Source of the DNA: Bacillota bacterium
GTDB taxonomy: Bacteria > Bacillota > Clostridia > Clostridiales > Caloramatoraceae
NCBI GenBank assembly: GCA_023415335.1
Contig: JAEZLD010000002.1
Location: 1-36,640 of the forward strand
Direction: 5' to 3'
Length of the DNA: 36,640 nucleotides
The notes beneath the pieces were generated by a model, which did no database searches, was not told where the DNA came from, and worked only from the letters and a program-made list of their open reading frames with translations. Made by a program: the position numbers and the translations under genes. Every line of letters starts with the position of its first letter. Position 1 is the first letter of the stretch. Below are positions 30,622-36,640 of this stretch, one piece after another.

Positions 30622-31683
30622 ATGGATGTTTTAAGCGTAACACATAGATTAGGAAGCTATGATATTTATATAGATAATAATACCCTTCATGCCCTTGCCT
30701 CATATCTGGCCTCCAGCTATGAGGGAAGAAAAGCTGCTATTATTACAGATGATACGGTAGGGCCTCTCTACCAGGAGTTAGTATCCTCTGCCGTTACCTC
30801 CTCTGGTTTAACCTGCAGCAGTATGAGCATAAGGCATGGGGAGGGAAGCAAGTCCATTTCCGTTCTGCAGCAGGTTTATACCTGGCTTTGCAGCCTGAAT
30901 ATGACCAGATCGGATCTGATAATTGCATTAGGAGGAGGGGTTGTAGGAGACCTGGCAGGCTTTGCAGCCTCCACCTTTATGAGAGGGCTTCCCTATATAA
31001 ACATTCCCACCTCCCTGCTTTCTCAGACAGACAGCAGCATAGGTGGCAAGGTAGCAGTAAACCTTCCCCTGGGCAAGAATCTGGTAGGTACCTTCTATCC
31101 TCCTGCAGCTGTGTTTATATGTATAGATTTTCTTAAAACACTTGAGCCAAGATACCTGCATGACGGCCTGGCAGAAGTAATAAAATATGGCTGCATAAAG
31201 GATCCTTCTATCATCTCCATATTAAGCCGCACAACGTGCCATGATGACCTGCTTTCAAGCATAAGAGAGTTAATACTAAAATGCCTTACTATAAAAAAAG
31301 AATTAGTAGAAAGGGATGAGCTGGATACGGGAGACAGAATGCTGCTGAACTTTGGCCACACAATAGGACATGGTATAGAAAAGCACTATAATTATTCAAA
31401 GTATACTCATGGAGAGGCAGTAGGCTTAGGAATGGTCTGGATAACCGAAAAAAGCGAGAAGCTTGGTCTGACCGAGATAGGTACAGCAAACAGAATAACC
31501 AGTCTGCTTGGCAACTTCTCCTTGCCCTCAAGCCCTGATAAATCCATAAGAGAAAGTGTAATTGGCACCATCCTCCATGATAAGAAGGCCGGGGGGGACA
31601 AAATGCATCTGGTGCTTATAAAAGACATAGGCAAGGGCTTTATTAAAGAGCTTCCTATGAGTGATATAGGGAAATATATATAG
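30622..31683 (+). CDS. aroB: 3-dehydroquinate synthase
   Basis: A 353-residue NAD- and metal-dependent enzyme making 3-dehydroquinate from DAHP. Visible blocks: GEGSKS, IIALGGGVVGDLAGFAASTF, RGLPYINIPTSLLSQTDSSI, GGKVAVNLPLGKNLVGTFYP, DGLAEVIKYG and the metal ligands in LNFGHTIGHGIE and THGEAVGLGMVW. I start at the ATG at 30622, 5 bases after GAGGTG; the TTG at 30601 lies before that site. The C-terminal Lys-rich DKKAGGDKMHLVLI is standard. A terminator-like hairpin and a folded element follow, before aroA. Confidence 0.96.
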   Translation: MDVLSVTHRLGSYDIYIDNNTLHALASYLASSYEGRKAAIITDDTVGPLYQELVSSAVTSSGLTCSSMSIRHGEGSKSISVLQQVYTWLCSLNMTRSDLIIALGGGVVGDLAGFAASTFMRGLPYINIPTSLLSQTDSSIGGKVAVNLPLGKNLVGTFYPPAAVFICIDFLKTLEPRYLHDGLAEVIKYGCIKDPSIISILSRTTCHDDLLSSIRELILKCLTIKKELVERDELDTGDRMLLNFGHTIGHGIEKHYNYSKYTHGEAVGLGMVWITEKSEKLGLTEIGTANRITSLLGNFSLPSSPDKSIRESVIGTILHDKKAGGDKMHLVLIKDIGKGFIKELPMSDIGKYI

Positions 31684-31750
31684 AGATAAGAGTGAAGAGT
31701 GAAAAGATATGGAGGAAAAGCCTGTTTGAACGATGGGCAGGCTTTTCTAT
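31682..31750 (+). repeat. purine-rich tail plus intrinsic terminator after aroB
   Basis: The purine-rich AGAGATAAGAGTGAAGAGTG is followed by AAAAGCCTG (31716-31724), which pairs with CAGGCTTTT (31738-31746). It shares GAGGAAAAGCCTGTTTGA exactly with the element after purA (minus strand). The T run is short (TTTT), so the terminator may be leaky, as it must be if aroA is expressed from the upstream promoter. Confidence 0.7.
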
Positions 31751-31783
31751 TATTAAATAAACTATATAGGTAAACCTTTATTC

Positions 31784-31876
31784 GTAGGGGCGAAAACATC
31801 TGTTTGGAATGTTTTCCCATACCGTCCCTAGGTATAGCAAAACTTCGGCGGGTACAAAGTCCCAGCCCTACAGGTA
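31784..31876. repeat. folded multi-hairpin element between aroB and aroA
   Basis: A GTAGGG at about 31787-31792 and a CCCTAC near 31866-31873 can close a compact structure. Inside are GGGCGAAAACA with TGTTTTCCC (one bulge), ATACC with GGTAT, and a small ACTT/AAGT hairpin. No ORF or promoter is convincing here. The GTAGGGGC start resembles small interspersed palindromic elements of bacterial genomes; a related GTAGGGGCCCCC lies at 18551-18562 next to the purA terminator. The stretch 31877-31963 before aroA is AT-rich, with nothing recognised but a weak GGGA ribosome binding site. Confidence 0.5.
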
Positions 31877-31963
31877 AGCTTTTAAATACCTTTGATCAAA
31901 AGAGAAAACGAATATTTAAATTTCAAACCAACCAACGAATACAAAAAGAAATGTGGGATTAAT

Positions 31964-33235
31964 ATGAACATAACCATAAAGGCTGGAAATGTCAGTGGCA
32001 GCATCAGGGTTCCTTCCTCTAAAAGCATAGGTCATAGGGCACTTATATGCAGTGGACTTGCTCAAGGGAAAAGCCTTATTACAGGCCTTTCCCCCTCTAA
32101 GGACATAAACGCCACCATAAATGGAATGAAGCAGCTAGGTGTACACTGCTCCTCCTCAGATCTTAGCTTATCCGTGTATAAGAAATCCTCACCCTCCCCA
32201 AGTCCTATCATAGACTGCAGGGAATCGGGCTCCACTTTAAGGTTTCTTATACCTGTAGCTCTGGTACTGGCTGAGGGAGCCGTCTTCATAGGTTCCGGTA
32301 GGCTTGGAGAGCGCCCTCTCAACGTTTACAGGGAGCTTTTCTCCTTAATGGGAATCAAGTGGGAGCAAGCTCCATCAGGTCTTCCTCTCATGGTTAAAGG
32401 GTCCCTTAAAAGTGGTGAATACGAGCTTGACGGATCCATAAGCTCCCAATTCATAACAGGGCTTATGTTTGCACTGCCAATTCTTAAGGGTGACTCTACT
32501 ATTAAAATAAAAAACCTTCTTGAGTCCCGTCCTTACATAGACCTTACAATAGACACTCTGAAGGAATTTGGAATAAGTATCATAAACAACTCCTACAAGG
32601 AATTTATTATTCCAGGAAACCAGAGCTATATCTCAAGGACCTACGCTGTAGAGGGTGATTACTCCCAGGCAGCATTTTTCCTCGCAGCAGGAGCGCTGTC
32701 AGGAAGCATCCAGATATATGGCCTTAAGAAAGACTCCCTTCAGGGCGATAGCGTAATTGTAGATATACTTTCCCGTATGGGGGTAGAACTTGTATGGAAA
32801 GATAATTCTCTTCATGTAGCTGAATCTAATCTTACGGGAACCGCCATAGATGCCTCCCAATGTCCTGACCTGGTGCCAATACTTGCAGTAATGGGCTCCC
32901 TCAGCCAGGGTATCACCATTATTAAAAATGCCGCCAGACTGAGGCTTAAGGAATCTGACAGGCTCCGTGCCATGGCAGAGGAGCTGAAAAAGCTTGGGGC
33001 AGATATTGAGGAATTTAATGATGGCCTTATAATACATGGAAAATCCCAGTTATCAGGAGGAGAAGTGGATAGCTGGAATGACCACAGGGTTGCCATGTCA
33101 TTGGGGGTTGCAGCCTTATGCTGCAGTTCACCTGTAACCATAACAAATGCTGGGTGCGTTGATAAGTCATACCCACTATTCTGGGAGGACTTGAAAAGGA
33201 TTGGAGGAGATATTGTTGAGCAGCATATGGGGTAA
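31964..33235 (+). CDS. aroA: 3-phosphoshikimate 1-carboxyvinyltransferase (EPSP synthase)
   Basis: A 423-residue enzyme adding enolpyruvate to shikimate 3-phosphate. It starts MNITIKAGNVSGSIRVPSSK, then SIGHRALICSGLAQG (substrate Lys and Arg), DCRESGSTLRFLIPVAL, ERPLNVYRELFS, SSQFITGLMFALPIL, EGDYSQAAFFLAAGAL, LRLKESDRLRAMAEELKKLG, NDHRVAMSLGVAAL and a final VDKSYPLFWEDL. I set the start at 31964; the frame is open back to 31892, but the extra 24 codons are not family-like. The glyphosate-binding region reads SGSTLRF, with Ser-Gly-Ser-Thr where typical class I enzymes have Gly-Asn-Ala-Gly-Thr, so this is closer to class II-type variants (inference). Confidence 0.95.
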   Translation: MNITIKAGNVSGSIRVPSSKSIGHRALICSGLAQGKSLITGLSPSKDINATINGMKQLGVHCSSSDLSLSVYKKSSPSPSPIIDCRESGSTLRFLIPVALVLAEGAVFIGSGRLGERPLNVYRELFSLMGIKWEQAPSGLPLMVKGSLKSGEYELDGSISSQFITGLMFALPILKGDSTIKIKNLLESRPYIDLTIDTLKEFGISIINNSYKEFIIPGNQSYISRTYAVEGDYSQAAFFLAAGALSGSIQIYGLKKDSLQGDSVIVDILSRMGVELVWKDNSLHVAESNLTGTAIDASQCPDLVPILAVMGSLSQGITIIKNAARLRLKESDRLRAMAEELKKLGADIEEFNDGLIIHGKSQLSGGEVDSWNDHRVAMSLGVAALCCSSPVTITNAGCVDKSYPLFWEDLKRIGGDIVEQHMG

Positions 33236-34301
33236 TAATATAAAAATATCCATATTCGGAGAATCCCATGGTCCTGCCATAGGTGTTACTATGGATGGTG
33301 TTCCCTCAGGGCTTACTGTTGATATGGATTATATAAACAAGGAAATGAAAAGGAGAGCACCAGGTCAGAGCCTATCCACCCCCCGTAAGGAGCAGGACAC
33401 AACTGAAATACTCAGCGGAGTGCTTAATAGCCATACTACAGGAGCACCTATTACAGCCATCATACGAAATACCAATATCCACTCCCAGGACTACTCCAAT
33501 ATTCAGTCCATTCCAAGACCCTCCCACGCAGATTATACAGGAAGGGTTAGATATAACGGCTTAAATGATGCTCGTGGAGGAGGTCATTTCTCCGGAAGGC
33601 TTACTGCACCTTTGGTATTTGCAGGCTCAATTCTTAGGCAAGCCTTAGAGCAGAGGGGCATAATCATAGCAAGCCATATTAAAAGCATACATACAATTGA
33701 GGATGCTCCCATTAACACTATGAGTATAGATAAGGAGCTTGCCTCCTCCTTAAGGGATATGTCCCTTCCTGTAATTAATAAGGCTATGGTTGAACCCTTT
33801 AAAGATGTCATAGAGACTGCAATGTCTTCACAGGATTCTGTTGGAGGGGTCATAGAAGGAGGCATATACAATCTGCCATCAGGCATAGGAGAGCCTATGT
33901 TCCAGTCAGTGGAAAGCCAGCTGTCCTCTATGCTTTTCTCTATTCCTGGAATTAAGGGAGTGGAGTTTGGAACCGGTTTTAACATAACAGAGCTTACTGG
34001 CTCCCAGGCTAATGACCAATTCCTCATAAGGGATGGGAAGGCAGCTACCTCTACTAACCATAGCGGTGGTATACAAGGTGGAATAACCAACGGTATGCCT
34101 GTTATATGGAGGGCTGCTGTGAAGCCCACAGCCTCTATAGGTATTCCTCAAAGGTCCTTAAACCTTGACACTATGGAGGAGGCAGTCCTTGAAATAAAGG
34201 GACGGCATGACCCGTGCATAGTCCTAAGGGCAGTGCCAGTGCTTGAGGCAGCCTGCGCAATAGTTATATTCGACCTGATGCTAGAGAGAAGAGGATTATA
34301 A
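33216..34301 (+). CDS. aroC: chorismate synthase
   Basis: A 361-residue FMN-dependent enzyme converting EPSP to chorismate. Signatures: SSIWGNNIKISIFGESHGPA, GVPSGLTVDMD, RRAPGQSLSTPRKEQD, TGAPITAIIRNTN, RPSHADYTGRVRYNG, DARGGGHFSGRLTAPLV, and late NHSGGIQGGITNGMPVIWR and GRHDPCIVLRAVPVLEA. The start is the TTG at 33216: GGAGGA ends 7 bases before it and the family N terminus begins there. It overlaps the end of aroA by 20 bases, implying coupled translation and probably low initiation. Confidence 0.95.
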   Translation: MSSIWGNNIKISIFGESHGPAIGVTMDGVPSGLTVDMDYINKEMKRRAPGQSLSTPRKEQDTTEILSGVLNSHTTGAPITAIIRNTNIHSQDYSNIQSIPRPSHADYTGRVRYNGLNDARGGGHFSGRLTAPLVFAGSILRQALEQRGIIIASHIKSIHTIEDAPINTMSIDKELASSLRDMSLPVINKAMVEPFKDVIETAMSSQDSVGGVIEGGIYNLPSGIGEPMFQSVESQLSSMLFSIPGIKGVEFGTGFNITELTGSQANDQFLIRDGKAATSTNHSGGIQGGITNGMPVIWRAAVKPTASIGIPQRSLNLDTMEEAVLEIKGRHDPCIVLRAVPVLEAACAIVIFDLMLERRGL

Positions 34302-34313
34302 GGAGGAAAACTA

Positions 34314-35429
34314 ATGATAGATTTAAAGCTCCTCCGGGAGAGAATTAACGAAATTGATGAACAGATGGCTGCCCTCTTTAAAGAGAGAATGGAAACCGTG
34401 TCCAAGGTTGCAGAATATAAGAAGGAAAAGGGCCTTCCTGTTTCGGACAGCTCAAGAGAAAAGGCCATACTGGATAGATTCCTGTCAAGGGATTATGATG
34501 AGTCCTTCAAGAAGGACTTAAAGGACTTTTTAGAATCAGAGATGTTTATAAGCAGAAGGTCTCAGGAGAGGCTGATTTCCAAGGACCTTGCCCCACAAAA
34601 ATGCAGCTATTCCTCTGCAGGCTTTTTAGGCCTTGAGGGCTCCTTCAGTCATAAGGCCTTTAAGATCTTTTTTCCTGAGTCCTGCCAGGCTTTAGGCTTT
34701 CCGGATTTCAGGGAGATATTCCATGCTCTTAAGGAAGGTAAAATAGAATGTGCCATAGTTCCTGTAGAGAACACCTCAACAGGGGGGATAAATGAGATCT
34801 ATGACCTTATGGAGGAGTACGGTTACTATATAATAGGAGAGAAATGCATAAGAGTTGAACAGAGTCTGCTTTGTCTTGAGGAAGCAGCTGAGGAGGATAT
34901 AGCCAAGGTATATTCCCACCCCCAGGCCATATCTCAGTGCAAGGAGTTCCTTCAAAAGCATTCCTTATGGCAGCTTATACCCTGCCACAGCACCTCTGAA
35001 GGAGCACTAAAGGTAAGCACCTCCATGGATAAGCATGTAGCATGCATCGCCAGCATAGACAATGCTGATACCTTTAGACTGAAGGTACTTAAGGAAAACA
35101 TCTCTGAGGACACCAACCATACCCGTTTTTTAGTCATATCCAGGAATATGGATTATGACTTAAAAAGTGATAAGGTAAGCATTATACTATCCGTTGCCCA
35201 CACCTCAGGCTCACTTTTCAAGGTTCTGAAGCACTTTGAGGAAAACAGTGCCAACATGCTGAAGATAGAATCCCGCCCTGTTAAGGGCCACCCCTGGGAG
35301 TACCACTTCTTTATTGACTTTACGGGTAATTTAAATGATGAGAAAACCCAGCGTGTACTTAAAGGCATTGAAGGCGATGGACTCGGACTTAAATTACTGG
35401 GAAATTATAAAGGTGAGGTGACCTGGTGA
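34314..35429 (+). CDS. pheA: bifunctional chorismate mutase/prephenate dehydratase (P-protein)
   Basis: A 371-residue protein with three domains. Residues 1-85 are an AroQ-type chorismate mutase (MIDLKLLRERINEIDEQMAA, then RMETVSKVAEYKKEKGLPV, DSSREKAILDR). Residues about 100-280 are prephenate dehydratase (GFLGLEGSFSHKAF, CAIVPVENTSTGGINEIYDL, VYSHPQAISQC, ASIDNADTF, TNHTRFLVISR with the catalytic Thr-Arg-Phe). Residues about 295-371 are an ACT domain (HTSGSLFKVLKHF, NMLKIESRPVKGHPWEYHFF) that should give phenylalanine inhibition. It ends in a one-base overlap with aroE. Its presence agrees with a Phe-responsive leader. Confidence 0.96.
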   Translation: MIDLKLLRERINEIDEQMAALFKERMETVSKVAEYKKEKGLPVSDSSREKAILDRFLSRDYDESFKKDLKDFLESEMFISRRSQERLISKDLAPQKCSYSSAGFLGLEGSFSHKAFKIFFPESCQALGFPDFREIFHALKEGKIECAIVPVENTSTGGINEIYDLMEEYGYYIIGEKCIRVEQSLLCLEEAAEEDIAKVYSHPQAISQCKEFLQKHSLWQLIPCHSTSEGALKVSTSMDKHVACIASIDNADTFRLKVLKENISEDTNHTRFLVISRNMDYDLKSDKVSIILSVAHTSGSLFKVLKHFEENSANMLKIESRPVKGHPWEYHFFIDFTGNLNDEKTQRVLKGIEGDGLGLKLLGNYKGEVTW

Positions 35430-36217
35430 TGGATGGATTATACGGTCTTATTGGAGAAAAGCTGGTACACTCAATGTCTCCTCAGATACATGCAGAGCTT
35501 TTTAAGTCCTTAAGGGTTAATGGCCATTACCATATATTCCAGGTAAAAAAGCATAAGCTTTCTGAAGCTGTATTTGGACTATCTGCCATTGGAGCAATAG
35601 GAGTTAACGTTACCATACCCTACAAGGTTTCAATAATGAAATACCTGGACTCCTTATCCCCTGAAGCAGAAAAAATAGGTGCCGTAAATACACTTTCCTT
35701 TATGAATGGGGAAATAAAAGGCTACAACACCGACTATCATGGCTTTAAAAAGGCTCTGGATTATTCCTCCATTAACATAGCCGGCAAAAGGGCTGCTGTG
35801 CTGGGCACAGGAGGGGCATCTAAGGCGGTATGTCAATGTCTTATGGATAATGGAGCATCAGACATTGTGCTGGTATCAAGATCTCCCCACAAGGACGCCC
35901 TCAGATGTATAAGCTATGAGGAGCTTACCAGCATAAAAGGCTGGGATATAATCATAAACTGTACTCCTGTTGGCATGTATCCTGATGTTGATGCTTCCCC
36001 AGTTACCAGGCAGATTATAAGCAGCTTTTCCTCTGCAGTGGATTTGATATACAACCCTGCTGAAACCCTTTTTCTGAAGTATGCCAGAGAGCTTGGTCTC
36101 CCTCATGCCAATGGGCTTTATATGCTTGTATCACAAGCAGCAGCAGCGCATGAAATATGGCAGGATACTTTACTTCTCCAGAGCTTAGTGGAGGATATAT
36201 ATGAGAGATTCAAATAA
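35429..36217 (+). CDS. aroE: shikimate dehydrogenase (NADP+)
   Basis: A 262-residue enzyme reducing 3-dehydroshikimate to shikimate. The N-terminal domain has LYGLIGEKLVHSMSPQIHAE and GVNVTIPYKVSIM (catalytic Lys), then AVNTL and GYNTDYHGF (catalytic Asp). The nucleotide-binding domain has VLGTGGASKAVCQCLMDNGA, VSRSP, NCTPVGMYP and the C-terminal NGLYMLVSQAAAAHEIW. The ATG at 35429 shares its A with the pheA stop (TGATG), 8 bases after GAGGTG. No dehydroquinate dehydratase gene is in the window; it may lie beyond the right edge. Confidence 0.96.
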   Translation: MDGLYGLIGEKLVHSMSPQIHAELFKSLRVNGHYHIFQVKKHKLSEAVFGLSAIGAIGVNVTIPYKVSIMKYLDSLSPEAEKIGAVNTLSFMNGEIKGYNTDYHGFKKALDYSSINIAGKRAAVLGTGGASKAVCQCLMDNGASDIVLVSRSPHKDALRCISYEELTSIKGWDIIINCTPVGMYPDVDASPVTRQIISSFSSAVDLIYNPAETLFLKYARELGLPHANGLYMLVSQAAAAHEIWQDTLLLQSLVEDIYERFK

Positions 36218-36640
36218 GAGCCTGGTGCTTATAGGAATGCCTGGCTGCGGCAAAACTACCGCAGGAAAAATAACCGCATCCAGACTTAAGCTTGGATTTG
36301 TTGATATGGACCAGTATATTGAGAATATGACAGGCTGTACCATACCCCAGCTTTTCCAGAAGGGTGAGGATTACTTCCGGGATAGGGAAACCGAAGCAGC
36401 TCAGGCTGTGAGCCTGCTCCCTCCATGTGTTATCTCAACTGGAGGAGGAATAGTAAAGCGCAGAGAAAACATGGATATATTAAAAAAGAATGGCTTCCTT
36501 GTCTTTATAGACCGAAGTGCTGAAGACATAATGAAGGACTTAAACGCACAGGGGAGGCCACTTCTAAGGGATAATCCCAATGCAATTTATGCTCTTTACA
36601 GGGAAAGGTATAGCCTGTACAAGGAATATTCTGATTGCAT
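36201..36640 (+). CDS. aroK: shikimate kinase, cut by the window end
   Basis: 146 codons are visible, missing perhaps the last 20-30. The start ATG is 6 bases after GGAGG and overlaps aroE by 17 bases. Walker A is GMPGCGKTT (12-20). FVDMDQYIE supplies the shikimate-binding and Mg-binding Asp, FRDRETEAA the substrate Arg, STGGGIV the Gly-rich loop and GRPLLR the lid. The enzyme phosphorylates shikimate with ATP before AroA acts. The frame has no stop before base 36640. Confident family call; the C terminus is unseen. Confidence 0.93.
   Translation, partial: MRDSNKSLVLIGMPGCGKTTAGKITASRLKLGFVDMDQYIENMTGCTIPQLFQKGEDYFRDRETEAAQAVSLLPPCVISTGGGIVKRRENMDILKKNGFLVFIDRSAEDIMKDLNAQGRPLLRDNPNAIYALYRERYSLYKEYSDC

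Noticed and set aside
33584..34129. Minus-strand ORF of 181 codons opposite aroC.
   Set aside because: It is a frame shadow of aroC; composition is unlike neighbouring proteins and there is no promoter or ribosome binding site.

Overview
The window looks like chromosomal DNA of a low-GC anaerobic Firmicute, most likely a Clostridia/Lachnospiraceae-type gut bacterium. This is inferred from heavy use of ATA (Ile) and AGG/AGA (Arg) codons, strong GGAGG ribosome binding sites, sigma-A promoters (TTGACA-17-TATAAT type), lysine and guanine riboswitches, a DnaD/DnaI-like helicase-loading pair, WalJ, a NupNOPQ-type nucleoside transporter, CCA-encoding tRNA genes and many intrinsic terminators. I cannot name the species. 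I see no insertion sequence, phage, CRISPR array or replication origin.

Layout. (1) 1-5060 is an accessory lipid/redox patch: the tail of an SCP2-like protein, a TetR regulator, a secreted neutral-ceramidase homologue with a large internal in-frame gap, and on the minus strand a PadR regulator with a flavodoxin-SCP2-membrane fusion. (2) 5207-8676 is housekeeping: walJ and murA (minus), a selenium-metabolism-type LysR regulator (plus) and an FmdB zinc ribbon (minus). (3) 8778-11686 carries an intracellular AprX-like subtilase and a membrane-anchored LysM-G5-M23 peptidoglycan hydrolase. (4) 12029-13949 is a DnaD/DnaC operon. (5) 14003-16850 is a lysine-riboswitch-controlled amino acid ABC transporter; a perfect 34-bp palindrome sits just upstream of its promoter. 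(6) 17027-18406 has a FemX-type peptidyltransferase and a Glu-Val-Asp tRNA operon. (7) 18658-21410 is purA with an FAD oxidoreductase. (8) 21627-23037 holds signal peptidase I and a CPBP membrane protease. (9) 23120-29096 (minus) is a purine salvage unit: guanine riboswitch, xpt, then a BMP lipoprotein and NupOPQ-type ABC transporter. (10) 29250-36640 is an aromatic amino acid operon: aroF, aroB, aroA, aroC, pheA, aroE and aroK (cut by the window end).

The strongest find is the leader of the aromatic operon. Between its promoter and aroF there is an unlisted 38-codon ORF with an ideal ribosome binding site and the run YYYFSFSQGFYF. It is followed by a long hairpin that encloses those codons, a 9-bp candidate antiterminator and an intrinsic terminator with a seven-T tail. 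This reads as a ribosome-mediated Tyr/Phe attenuator in a Firmicute, a group where T-boxes or protein regulators usually do this job.

Other points of interest are the ceramidase that has lost the part of the catalytic domain carrying the last zinc ligands, the flavodoxin-SCP2-membrane fusion, a shared purine-rich/terminator repeat found downstream of walJ, purA and aroB, and a folded element that splits the aromatic operon between aroB and aroA.
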